Source: Bacteroidaceae bacterium | GTDB taxonomy: Bacteria; Bacteroidota; Bacteroidia; Bacteroidales; Bacteroidaceae | NCBI GenBank assembly: GCA_900769765.1 | Contig: CAAGHW010000041.1 | Coordinates: 1-8,654 of the forward strand | Length of the DNA: 8,654 bases | Direction: 5' to 3' | In this document: one piece after another, positions 1 through 7,148 of the stretch | How positions within the stretch are numbered: position 1 is the stretch's first letter | Layout of the letters: each line of letters starts with the position of its first letter | Program-made: the position numbers and the translations under genes | The notes under the pieces: generated by a model | Seen by the model: only the letters and a program-made list of their open reading frames with translations | Database searches by the model: none | Told to the model about the DNA's origin: nothing

Positions 1-836
1 TCCTGGTCATCGAAGAAGATATGCGCACCGAAAGCCTTCAGCAGTTCATCCTTACGCAATCCGCCAAGGAAATAAGCCTCATCGACATATACACCCCACT
101 TGCGCAAAGTCTTTATCACACGAAAATGCGACGGTAAGCTACGCGAAGTCACAATGGCAAGACGCAAGGGAGATAGCTCTATCGATGTAGGCAACGACTC
201 CTGTATAGATGACAGTTTCTTCAACAGGTTTGCAAAAGGTCCTTCCTTCAAAGGAATGTCCGCATTTTCCTTTTCATATTTATAGAACGCATCCATGCCC
301 TCTTTCTTGAAACGGCACTCCGACTCGTCGGAGAATATCACCGCATCGGCATCGAAAGCAATCTTCACGCGACTCTCCTCGGGGTTGAAATCGGTTGGCG
401 GAGCGTAGATAAGCGCCGAAGCACATATACCCGAATCCATCACACGCTGCACATCACCCTCGTCCTTCGAGAGGAACAGGTCAATTGAAAAAGCCTTGAG
501 GTACTTCGACAAAGACTCGCCACCCGAAAGTGCCACACGGGTAATGTCAAGGCCATACATGTCGAGCGACTTAAGCATACGCATTCCCGTTTCGGGACTG
601 TTGCGCGACATCACCACCACCTCAACGATAGGACGGTTTGCCTGTTTGTTGAGTTCAAGCAGACTCTTTACAAGATAAAAGGCCGTACCGCGTTCAAGAG
701 GCACATCTTCGTGCTCCTCTTGATACTTGCGATATTTTGCCACACCATGTTTCTCAAATATTTCATTTTCCGCTTCAAGGTCAAACAACGCACGCGATGA
801 TACACCGATAACCAATCTGCCGTCAAGATTTTCCAT
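1..836 (-). CDS. Cytosolic 5'-nucleotidase (PF06189-type, HAD-like fold), 3' end cut by window edge
   Basis: The 278 visible codons start at ATG 836 and run off the left edge; only the last part of the protein should be missing, since the family is usually about 300 residues. The enzyme would remove the 5'-phosphate from nucleoside monophosphates in the cytoplasm, and no signal peptide is seen. Family marks in order: GVSSRALFDLE at residues 11-21, VVMSRNSPETG at about 74-84, LSGGES at about 103-108 followed by KYLKAFSIDLFLS, then FDADAVIFSDESE at 161-173 (DxD nucleophile motif), IVTSR at 228-232, and IFFDDQ at 273-278 (acidic motif at the cut end). This order is typical of cytosolic 5'-nucleotidase I-like proteins. 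The start is supported by the Met just before the conserved N-terminal block and by a promoter about 45 bases upstream. It diverges from the HAD phosphatase gene. The exact nucleotide preference cannot be told from sequence. Confidence 0.88.
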   Translation of the reverse strand, partial: MENLDGRLVIGVSSRALFDLEAENEIFEKHGVAKYRKYQEEHEDVPLERGTAFYLVKSLLELNKQANRPIVEVVVMSRNSPETGMRMLKSLDMYGLDITRVALSGGESLSKYLKAFSIDLFLSKDEGDVQRVMDSGICASALIYAPPTDFNPEESRVKIAFDADAVIFSDESECRFKKEGMDAFYKYEKENADIPLKEGPFANLLKKLSSIQESLPTSIELSPLRLAIVTSRSLPSHFRVIKTLRKWGVYVDEAYFLGGLRKDELLKAFGAHIFFDDQ

Positions 837-880
837 AACTATTTATTTTCTCTTTAAATTTCCAAAAAACACATATTCTG

Positions 881-911
881 CGAAAATACTCCATTTATCT
901 CAAAAGTCAAT
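881..911 (-). promoter_or_regulatory. Bacteroidetes-type promoter for the 5'-nucleotidase gene
   Basis: Read on the minus strand, there is an ATTG (-33 box, plus-strand 908-911), a 19-base spacer, and TATTTTCG (-7 box, plus-strand 881-888). This fits the Bacteroidetes consensus TTTG / TAnnTTTG with one mismatch in each box and the usual spacing. The start codon lies 45 bases downstream, giving a leader of roughly 35-40 bases. Confidence 0.6.
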
Positions 912-974
912 AAAAAATCCACAAATAATTACTCTTTTATAATAGAGCAAAGAGAGTTAATCGTTAAAAAACAT

Positions 975-982
975 TATCTTCG
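975..982 (+). promoter_or_regulatory. Probable -7 promoter box for the HAD phosphatase gene
   Basis: TATCTTCG matches TAnnTTTG at 7 of 8 positions and is followed by CAGAAAA, an arrangement also seen at the opposite-strand promoter at 881-888. The start codon is 30 bases downstream. No TTTG-like -33 box is visible 19-21 bases upstream, so this call rests on the -7 box and its position only. Confidence 0.4.
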
Positions 983-1012
983 CAGAAAATATCAAAGAAA
1001 GTATTTCCACAG

Positions 1013-1639
1013 ATGATTAAAAATATCATTTTTGATTTTGGCGGTGTACTCACACTACTGACACCCGACGAAGCACTCAGAAGATTCAAGGCTCTGGGAC
1101 TGGAAAACCCCGAAGAGTACATAAACCCTTATTGCCAACACGGAGCATTCTTCAAATTGGAGAACGGCGACATCTCGGCAGAACAGTTCTGCCTTGAAAT
1201 AAGCAGGTTATGCAACAGGGAAATCAGCCAACAAGAGGCCAAAGATGCATGGATGGGATTTATTGCAAGCGTACACGAAGATTTCCTCGAATACCTGCAA
1301 CAACTACGTCCACATTACAGATTGGGCGTATTGAGCAACACCAACCCCTTTATACAAAGCTGGGCAATGACACCGGAATTTACGAAAAAAAGCAAATCAT
1401 TAGGCGACTACTTCGACAACCTGTTCTTCAGCTACAGGATGAATGCATCCAAACCCGGCGAAGATATATACAGAAAGATGCTTCTCGAAGGCAACATGAA
1501 GGCCGAAGAGACACTGTTTGTCGATGACAGCGAAAAGAACATTGAAACAGCACGCAAACTCGGCATAGGCACACTTAAAGTGGAAAACGGAGAAGATTGG
1601 CGTCCAATGCTCGAGAGAATATTGTCATCAGACAGATAA
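1013..1639 (+). CDS. HAD-superfamily phosphatase, subfamily IA, YihX-like
   Basis: A 208-residue cytoplasmic phosphohydrolase with all four HAD motifs. Motif I is IIFDFGGVL with nucleophile Asp8; the usual second Asp (D+2) is replaced by Gly10, as in the YihX branch of sugar-phosphate phosphatases. Motif II is LSNTN with Ser108, motif III is ASKPG with Lys147, and motif IV is FVDDS with Asp171-Asp172. Between motifs I and II lies a helical cap of about 75 residues, which makes it a C1-capped enzyme of normal length. The ATG at 1013 puts motif I eight residues from the N-terminus, as expected. It is transcribed away from the 5'-nucleotidase gene and ends 135 bases before the peptidase gene. 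Known relatives act on small phosphorylated metabolites such as alpha-D-glucose 1-phosphate or FMN; the substrate here cannot be told from the sequence. Confidence 0.88.
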   Translation: MIKNIIFDFGGVLTLLTPDEALRRFKALGLENPEEYINPYCQHGAFFKLENGDISAEQFCLEISRLCNREISQQEAKDAWMGFIASVHEDFLEYLQQLRPHYRLGVLSNTNPFIQSWAMTPEFTKKSKSLGDYFDNLFFSYRMNASKPGEDIYRKMLLEGNMKAEETLFVDDSEKNIETARKLGIGTLKVENGEDWRPMLERILSSDR

Positions 1640-1678
1640 TACCTGTAACTTTAATATATTTTCACAAGCCATTACGAC

Positions 1679-1705
1679 AAATACTCAATATTTATAAGTA
1701 TTTTT
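1679..1705 (+). terminator. Weak possible terminator after the HAD phosphatase gene
   Basis: A 7-base perfect stem (1679-1685 with 1697-1703) and an 11-base A/T-rich loop are followed by only two more T before a G. The stem has a single G-C pair per arm and its right arm overlaps the -7 box at 1699-1706, so it may be chance in an A/T-rich spacer. Confidence 0.2.
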
Positions 1706-1706
1706 G
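1699..1706 (+). promoter_or_regulatory. -7 promoter box for the peptidase-transporter operon
   Basis: TATTTTTG is a perfect match to the Bacteroidetes -7 consensus TAnnTTTG, 68 bases before the peptidase start codon, giving a leader of about 60 bases. There is no clear TTTG -33 box at the usual distance (around 1676-1679 reads GACA), so strength and exact use are uncertain. Confidence 0.45.
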
Positions 1707-1774
1707 TATCAATTCCGCATAAAGCAATACTAAATGCATTTTTATACAACGCGACAATTAAAAAAAATAAACAA

Positions 1775-3907
1775 ATGATGAAAAGAAGCATAGCAATTAT
1801 GGCAACTATGGCAATCACAAGCATAGCAATGAGTGACAACACCCAGGCACAAGCGCAGCAGGCAGACATCATCGGCAAGTCAACCATCACCATCAATGGA
1901 GGCCTTATGACTCCCGAAGCACTCTGGGCTATGGGACGCATCGGTGGCGTATCCGTGTCACCCGATGCAAAAAGCATTGTCTATGGAGTAAGCTACTACA
2001 GCGTAGAACAGAACAAGAGCCATCACACACTCAACATAATGGGTGCAAAAGGCGAGAACGACACCAAGCTGACCACCACAGCGCATAACGAGACCTCAGC
2101 GGCATGGATAAAGAACGGCAGCAAGATAGCATATCTGTCGAATGCAAGCGGCAGCAGCCAGGTGTGGGAGATGAACCCCGACGGCACAGAACGCCGACAG
2201 CTCACCGACGACAAGAGCGACATCGAAGGCTTCCTGTTCTCGCCCGACGAGACAAAAGTAATACTTGTAAAACGAGTAAAAATAAAACCTACAACAGCCG
2301 ACATACACCCCGACCTTCCATTGGCAAAGGGATTCGTGGTCGACGACCTTATGTACAAGCATTGGGACGAGTGGATAACCGATGCGCCCCATCCTTTCAT
2401 TGCAGACTTTGACGGAAACACCATCAATGAAGGCACAGACCTGCTCAAAGGCACCACCTATGACTGCCCTAACCGTCCCTTTGGCGGCACAGAACAGCTT
2501 GCATGGAGCAACGACTCAAAGAAGATAGCATACTCATGCATCAAAAAGAACGGAAGGGAGTACACCGTAAGTACCGACACCGACATATACCTGTACGACA
2601 CAGAGAGCGGCAAGACCGTCAACCTTTGCAAGCTCGACGAAGAGCGTTCGAACTATGGTTATGATACAGCACCGCAGTTCTCGCCCGACGGCAGCAGCCT
2701 TGCTTGGCTCAGCATGAGACGCGACGGATACGAGAGCGACCAGAACCGCCTTTGCGTGATGAACCTGGCGACAGGTGCACAGAGCTACATCACCGGCATG
2801 CCCGACGAGAATGGCTACACAGCATTTGACAGCAATGTCGACAGTTACTGTTGGGCACCCGACAGCAAGAGCCTCTATTTCACAGGTACATGGCATGGCG
2901 CAACACAGGTGTACAACATAAGCCTCAAAGGCAAGCTCACCAAGATGACCGACGGCGACTACGATTATCAGAGCGTAGCAATGGTGGGCAAAGACCTTCT
3001 TTTGACACGTGTTTCAATGAGCGCACCTGCCGACATCTACACCATGAAGGCAAAAGCAGGCGCAGAGGTAAAGCGACTCACTAACGAGAACAAGCACATC
3101 TTTGACCAGATAGCCATAGGCAAGGTCGAGGCACGCTGGTGCAAGACCGTTGACGGCAAAGACCTGCACTCATGGGTGATATATCCTCCACACTTTGACC
3201 CAACAAAGAAATACCCTACCCTGCTGTTCTGCGAGGGAGGCCCACAGACACCTGTAAGCCAATTCTGGAGCTACCGCTGGAACATGCAGATTATGGCTGC
3301 AAACGGATACATAGTAATAGCGCCCAACCGTCGAGGACTTTCAGGATTCGGCCTCGAGTGGAACGAAGAGATAAGCACCAACTATGGAGGCAACTGCATG
3401 AGTGACCTTCTCACAGCCATCGACGATATAGCCAAAGAGCCCTACGTCGACAAAGACCGTTTGGGTTGCGTAGGCGCAAGCTTCGGCGGATATTCCGCAA
3501 TGTGGCTTGCCGGCCATCACGAGAAGCGTTTCAAGGCATTCATCGCCCACGACGGATTCTTCAATATGGAACAGCAGTATTACGAGACCGAAGAGAGCTG
3601 GTTCACCAACTGGGATTTGGGTGGCGCACCATACGAGCAGACCGAAGAGGTAAAACGCTCATACGCCAACTCACCACACCGCTTTGTGGAGAAATGGGAC
3701 ACACCTATCCTGCTCATCCACGGCGACCGCGACTACCGCATTCTGTCATCGCAGTCAATGGCGGCATTCAACGCAGCACGCTTGAGAGGCATTCCAGCCA
3801 AGCTGCTACTCTTCCCCGACGAGAACCACTGGGTACTGAAACCACAGAACGGCATATTGTGGCAGCGCACATTCTTCGGTTGGCTCAACCAATGGCTCAA
3901 GAAATAA
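1775..3907 (+). CDS. Exported S9-family serine peptidase, dipeptidyl-peptidase 5-like
   Basis: A 710-residue peptidase that would cut dipeptides or short peptides from the N-terminus of oligopeptides in the periplasm. A signal peptide is visible: Lys3-Arg4, a hydrophobic stretch at about 5-19, and a likely cut near AQAQA at 24-28. Residues about 55-430 form a beta-propeller with TolB/PD40-type repeats (VSPDAKSIVY at 61-70, FSPDETKVIL at 155-164, AWSNDSKKIAY at 243-253, FSPDGSSLAW at 302-311, WAPDSKSLYF at 360-369). Residues about 450-710 are the alpha/beta-hydrolase domain: the GASFGGY elbow gives nucleophile Ser569, HGDRDY gives Asp653, and DENHW gives His685. The 84- and 32-residue spacings fit the S9 family. 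The domain order and size resemble Porphyromonas DPP5, which favours Ala or hydrophobic residues next to the cut, but specificity is inferred. It is first in a probable operon with the transporter 20 bases downstream. An alternative start is Met2. Confidence 0.9.
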   Translation: MMKRSIAIMATMAITSIAMSDNTQAQAQQADIIGKSTITINGGLMTPEALWAMGRIGGVSVSPDAKSIVYGVSYYSVEQNKSHHTLNIMGAKGENDTKLTTTAHNETSAAWIKNGSKIAYLSNASGSSQVWEMNPDGTERRQLTDDKSDIEGFLFSPDETKVILVKRVKIKPTTADIHPDLPLAKGFVVDDLMYKHWDEWITDAPHPFIADFDGNTINEGTDLLKGTTYDCPNRPFGGTEQLAWSNDSKKIAYSCIKKNGREYTVSTDTDIYLYDTESGKTVNLCKLDEERSNYGYDTAPQFSPDGSSLAWLSMRRDGYESDQNRLCVMNLATGAQSYITGMPDENGYTAFDSNVDSYCWAPDSKSLYFTGTWHGATQVYNISLKGKLTKMTDGDYDYQSVAMVGKDLLLTRVSMSAPADIYTMKAKAGAEVKRLTNENKHIFDQIAIGKVEARWCKTVDGKDLHSWVIYPPHFDPTKKYPTLLFCEGGPQTPVSQFWSYRWNMQIMAANGYIVIAPNRRGLSGFGLEWNEEISTNYGGNCMSDLLTAIDDIAKEPYVDKDRLGCVGASFGGYSAMWLAGHHEKRFKAFIAHDGFFNMEQQYYETEESWFTNWDLGGAPYEQTEEVKRSYANSPHRFVEKWDTPILLIHGDRDYRILSSQSMAAFNAARLRGIPAKLLLFPDENHWVLKPQNGILWQRTFFGWLNQWLKK

Positions 3908-3927
3908 CATAACAACAAAACAATACT

Positions 3928-5448
3928 ATGACAACAACACAAAAAATTCAGAAAAGACTGAACGATTCAAAAGCGATGCGTTGGAGCGCATTGATAATAG
4001 TGTCATTCACAATGATGATGGCCTATTTCTTCACCGACGTGATGGGACCTCTTGAAGCCCCACTCACCACAAAAGGCAAGTTGGTATATTTCGAGGACGG
4101 CACATACCTTGCAGCCGACTCACTGATGAAGATAAGCACTATTGCCAACGAAGAGGATATTGTCGTAGGCAATACCTACAGCACCACATTCATCAACGAA
4201 GAGGGCGTTACAGAGAGCAAAGAGATGACAGTATCATCTACCATCAACGGACTCGGTTGGTCAAACGGTGACTACGGAATATTCTCGGGAGCATACGGAT
4301 ATATCAACGTATTCCTGTTCATGCTCTTCTTCGGCGGACTCATCCTCGACAAGATGGGTGTACGTTTCACCGGTGTGATGAGTACAGCACTTATGTTCAT
4401 TGGTGCCGCCATCAAATGGTATGCAGTCGACAACGGCTTCAGCGGCGAGATGTTCGGCTTGCCCATGCAGGTAGTCATTGCATGTCTTGGCTTTGCCATA
4501 TACGGTATGGGTTGCGAGATTGCAGGTATCACAGTAACAAAGGTTATCGCAAAGTGGTTTACAGGCCACGAGATGGCACTTGCCATGGGCTTGCAGGTAG
4601 CTCTTGCACGCGTCGGTACAGCATGTGCCCTCTTCTTCGCGCTGCCTATAGCACAGAGCGCAGGAGCCGTTTCGGCACCGGTAATGTTCGGAGCATCCGC
4701 ACTATGCATCGGTCTGATTTCATACATCGTTTACTGCGTGATGGACAAGAAGCTCGACGCCTCAATCGCCAACCAGGACATTCAGACAGAGAGCGAGGAG
4801 CAGTTCAAGTTCAGCGACCTTAAAGTAATATTCTGCAACCACGGATTCTGGCTCATCACATTCCTTTGCCTTATATTCTATGCAGCAGTATTCCCATTCC
4901 TGAAATTCGCCACCAACCTCATGATTATCAAGTATGGCGTAAGCCCCGACCTTGCAGGAATGATTCCCGGCCTGTTGCCTTTCGGAACAATGCTGCTTAC
5001 CCCACTCTTCGGTTCACTCTACGACAAGATGGGTAAGGGTGCTACATTGATGATTATCGGTTCGGTATTGCTTACCATTGTACACATACTCTTCGCAATG
5101 CCATTGCTCAATGTATGGTGGTTCGCAGTAATTATCATGATTTTGTTGGGTATCGCCTTTTCACTTGTTCCATCGGCAATGTGGCCATCTGTTCCCAAGA
5201 TTATCCCCATGAAGCAGTTAGGCTCGGCATACGCGATAATATTCTATATCCAGAATATCGGTTTGTCAATGGTACCCGTGCTTATAGGCAATGTCATCGC
5301 AGCCAACACAAGCAACGGCACAACCGACTACACAATGCCAATGTCAATCTTTGCACTCTTTGGCGCAATAGCAGTTGTAATTTCCACACTGTTGAAGATT
5401 GTCGACAAGAAAAAAGGTTACGGCCTCGAGAAGAGCAATATTGAATAA
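3928..5448 (+). CDS. Major facilitator superfamily transporter with a long TM1-TM2 loop
   Basis: A 506-residue inner-membrane secondary transporter with about 12 hydrophobic segments: near 19-38, 119-140, 148-166, 178-200, 215-240, 250-271, then a charged cytoplasmic loop at 272-304, then 305-330, 343-363, 371-391, 393-415, 432-458 and 471-491. The MFS loop signature is seen after TM2 (GGLILDKMGVR, 136-146) and again in the second half (FGSLYDKMGKG, 361-371). About 75 polar residues (42-118) sit between TM1 and TM2, which is far longer than a normal MFS loop and on the periplasmic side. The gene starts 20 bases after the peptidase stop with no promoter or terminator between, so the two are probably co-transcribed. 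A peptide or amino-acid substrate is an inference from this context; MFSD1-like dipeptide carriers are one possible relative. The sequence itself does not fix the substrate. Confidence 0.88.
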   Translation: MTTTQKIQKRLNDSKAMRWSALIIVSFTMMMAYFFTDVMGPLEAPLTTKGKLVYFEDGTYLAADSLMKISTIANEEDIVVGNTYSTTFINEEGVTESKEMTVSSTINGLGWSNGDYGIFSGAYGYINVFLFMLFFGGLILDKMGVRFTGVMSTALMFIGAAIKWYAVDNGFSGEMFGLPMQVVIACLGFAIYGMGCEIAGITVTKVIAKWFTGHEMALAMGLQVALARVGTACALFFALPIAQSAGAVSAPVMFGASALCIGLISYIVYCVMDKKLDASIANQDIQTESEEQFKFSDLKVIFCNHGFWLITFLCLIFYAAVFPFLKFATNLMIIKYGVSPDLAGMIPGLLPFGTMLLTPLFGSLYDKMGKGATLMIIGSVLLTIVHILFAMPLLNVWWFAVIIMILLGIAFSLVPSAMWPSVPKIIPMKQLGSAYAIIFYIQNIGLSMVPVLIGNVIAANTSNGTTDYTMPMSIFALFGAIAVVISTLLKIVDKKKGYGLEKSNIE

Positions 5449-5485
5449 AAGGAGTTCCGTCAAAATCAATAAACAAGTATGCTAT

Positions 5486-5514
5486 GCGACCACCCGACGG
5501 GTGGTCGCTTTTTT
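5486..5514 (+). terminator. Strong intrinsic terminator of the peptidase-transporter operon
   Basis: A perfect 10-base stem, GCGACCACCC (5486-5495) with GGGTGGTCGC (5499-5508), closes a 3-base loop and is followed by six T (5509-5514). It lies 37 bases after the transporter stop codon, so it should end the operon transcript. Confidence 0.92.
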
Positions 5515-5661
5515 GGTCTAAGAAAGATAGCACGGAATAGTGTTATATAGACCGATGGGACTATTCTATGATTCCCGAACACCTTTGATATAGAAACCTT
5601 ACAGAGCCTTAAAAGTCTTAAACGAAGCAATATCAAACCTTACCACCCACCACAAAATCAA
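5515..5661. other. Intergenic stretch between convergent genes with possible secondary structure
   Basis: I see no gene here. Just after the operon terminator, GGTCTA (5515-5520) can pair with TAGACC (5548-5553), enclosing a 7-base stem (5527-5533 with 5540-5546, one G-U). A competing pairing is possible between GAATAGT (5535-5541) and ACTATTC (5560-5566). The pairings could belong to readthrough RNA or be chance. Confidence 0.25.
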
Positions 5662-5699
5662 CAAAAAATAGAGAGCCATTCTTTAGAACGACTCTCTAT
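5662..5699 (-). terminator. Intrinsic terminator of the alpha/beta hydrolase gene
   Basis: Read on the minus strand, ATAGAGAG (5699-5692) pairs with CTCTCTAT (5675-5668), with a smaller inner stem TTC/GAA in the loop, and the stem runs into a tract of T (complement of A 5663-5668). It begins 66 bases after the hydrolase stop codon. On the plus strand the same hairpin lacks a T tract, so it serves the minus-strand gene. Confidence 0.75.
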
Positions 5700-5765
5700 A
5701 AAGTATTTTAAAGCTGTTTTTACCTGTCGAAAATTCGGGGAAGTCCTTTTCCTGGTTTGAGAAGA

Positions 5766-6977
5766 TTATTTGACTTCCACCTCTATCATTGCCGGGAATG
5801 CGTAGCTACGGTCATTGCGCTTTGCAAGTGACTTATGCAACGTAGCTATGGTTCGCTTGACCTTTTTGTTAAAGAGTTTCTTTCCGTTGCAAACAACTTT
5901 GACTTTTTTGTCAAGGTCGAGCATCCTGTCATTGATATATATAGTCAGTTTTGAATAATCGCACTGCTCAATGTTTATGGTATTTCCGTCGATGCTTGCA
6001 ACAACGCATTTACCATGAGCTAGTTCATCGGCAGGAGCTTCAAGCCAGTAGAAATTTTCACGCAACACCACCTCCTGACGCCAAACAACCTTTTCAGGAT
6101 AAGGATTACGGCGATACTGCGACATCCAATCAAGCGCAAGAGTATCTACCCTATCCATCCAGTGTCCCTTATCGGGCACAATGTTGGACTGATGAATATA
6201 TTTTCCAGGGTTCGCTTTGCTCAAAGAGTCCATTACAACAGCCTTCTCCTTTGCAAGGATATTACGGTCGTAATAGTGATCGTGCTCACCCATCCATATC
6301 ATATATGGGAGATTCATAAGGTTCACCTGCGAAGCCTCGCCTGGATGTCCAGCCATCATCGATGCAGCAGCCCACTTGTCGGCCATACGCGGCGCAAGAC
6401 GCCACACGCCATCACCACCGGCCGAATAACCCATAAGATATACCTTATTGGGATTCACACCCTCATATACCACGCAAGCAGCTATCAAATCTTCAAGCAA
6501 CTCGTCGAGTCCTTTGCGATGCCACAAGTCGGATGTATTCCATGGCGCACGCGGTGCAATGTAAACACCCTCTTTAGGCTCATAGAGATATATCTGATTG
6601 ACCCACTGTTCGTCATTGACCTCTTTGGGACAGTGTCCGCCACCATGCATAGAGATATAGAGGCTACGACCATCCTTGGGCATCATGCCAAAAGTACGGA
6701 CAGCACAAGATAGTTTTATGGAATCGTGAGAAATAGTCATATTTCCCCATGTCCTGTAAAGACGTTTAGCAGTCTCTCTCATCCATAAAGAATCAACGAT
6801 TTCCGCAGCACGGCCACACGCAACCTTGTCCAACGCAGCCACTGCAAATTCCTGTTCTACCAACTCACCTGAGGGGTTTTTCGCCCACTCCTCAAAAGCG
6901 GCCACCTGTGCTCCTACCACCGAGGGCATCAAAAACATGAGCAACAATGCCCACAATACATTTTTTTTGTTTTTCAT
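5766..6977 (-). CDS. Exported alpha/beta hydrolase (esterase/depolymerase-like) with C-terminal beta-rich domain
   Basis: A 403-residue protein with a clear signal peptide: MKNKK, a hydrophobic stretch at 7-21, and a likely cut after VVGA or VGAQ (about 23-25). No lipobox cysteine is seen, so it is probably soluble in the periplasm or secreted. The hydrolase core spans about 90-290. HGGGH at 111-115 is the oxyanion-hole motif, GYSAGG at 183-188 gives nucleophile Ser185, WMGEHDHYYD gives Asp233, and DKGHWMD gives His272. This pattern is that of poly(3-hydroxybutyrate) depolymerase/LpqC-like esterases. The tail (about 291-403) is rich in predicted strands (LTIYINDRMLDLDKKVKVVC at 344-363) and resembles the extra domain of such hydrolases in Planctomycetes and Bacteroidota. 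The true ester substrate is unknown; plant or host acyl esters are as likely as polyesters. It is a single gene with its own promoter and terminator, convergent with the peptidase-transporter operon. Confidence 0.82.
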   Translation of the reverse strand: MKNKKNVLWALLLMFLMPSVVGAQVAAFEEWAKNPSGELVEQEFAVAALDKVACGRAAEIVDSLWMRETAKRLYRTWGNMTISHDSIKLSCAVRTFGMMPKDGRSLYISMHGGGHCPKEVNDEQWVNQIYLYEPKEGVYIAPRAPWNTSDLWHRKGLDELLEDLIAACVVYEGVNPNKVYLMGYSAGGDGVWRLAPRMADKWAAASMMAGHPGEASQVNLMNLPYMIWMGEHDHYYDRNILAKEKAVVMDSLSKANPGKYIHQSNIVPDKGHWMDRVDTLALDWMSQYRRNPYPEKVVWRQEVVLRENFYWLEAPADELAHGKCVVASIDGNTINIEQCDYSKLTIYINDRMLDLDKKVKVVCNGKKLFNKKVKRTIATLHKSLAKRNDRSYAFPAMIEVEVK

Positions 6978-6991
6978 AAATCAAATCATAA

Positions 6992-7045
6992 TCAGGCTAT
7001 TGTGGATTCCGAATAACTTTCGCTAAATGGAATAGTTGTAGCCAT
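6992..7045 (-). CDS. Possible leader peptide ORF upstream of the alpha/beta hydrolase
   Basis: Inside the roughly 130-base leader of the hydrolase transcript is a 17-codon frame starting at ATG 7045 and ending in TGA at 6994-6992, 14 bases before the hydrolase start. The peptide is MATTIPFSESYSESTIA, rich in Ser, Thr and Glu. With no conservation data it may be chance; it is recorded because it sits between a leader hairpin and the main start codon. Confidence 0.18.
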   Translation of the reverse strand: MATTIPFSESYSESTIA

Positions 7046-7068
7046 GTATCGTGTGTGAAAATAAAACG

Positions 7069-7106
7069 ACCCGCACATTTGAGCATCGTAGAGAGGCTTG
7101 GCGGGT
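7069..7106 (-). promoter_or_regulatory. Leader hairpin in the hydrolase 5' untranslated region (possible attenuator)
   Basis: On the minus strand, ACCCGC (7106-7101) pairs with GCGGGT (7074-7069), with a possible inner stem in the 26-base loop. The right arm is followed by CGTTTTATTTT. The hairpin begins a few bases after the predicted transcription start. A short G/C stem followed by a T-rich run could act as a terminator-like leader element or protect the 5' end. Confidence 0.3.
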
Positions 7107-7116
7107 TCTAGTGTTG

Positions 7117-7148
7117 CGAAAGTAGTATAAAAAAGGAACGTATGCAAT
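7117..7148 (-). promoter_or_regulatory. Bacteroidetes-type promoter for the alpha/beta hydrolase gene
   Basis: Read on the minus strand, ATTG (-33 box, plus-strand 7145-7148), a 20-base spacer and TACTTTCG (-7 box, plus-strand 7117-7124) match the Bacteroidetes pattern with one mismatch in each box. It predicts transcription from about 7110 and a leader near 130 bases. The same ATTG / TAnnTTCG pair occurs at the 5'-nucleotidase promoter. Confidence 0.6.

Noticed and set aside
1672..1977. A 101-codon minus-strand frame overlapping the start of the peptidase gene
   Set aside because: It overlaps the peptidase signal peptide and the 5' spacer, has no recognisable motif, and its hydrophobic run is the reverse reading of the signal-peptide region.
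2023..2457. A 144-codon minus-strand frame inside the peptidase gene
   Set aside because: It is antisense to a confidently assigned coding region with clear propeller repeats; long shadow frames are expected from the codon use there.
4272..4727. A 151-codon minus-strand frame inside the transporter gene
   Set aside because: It lies wholly within transmembrane segments of the transporter and has no promoter, terminator or family motif.
6162..6713. A 183-codon plus-strand frame opposite the alpha/beta hydrolase gene
   Set aside because: The opposite strand carries the hydrolase with its signal peptide and complete catalytic triad; this frame is its shadow.
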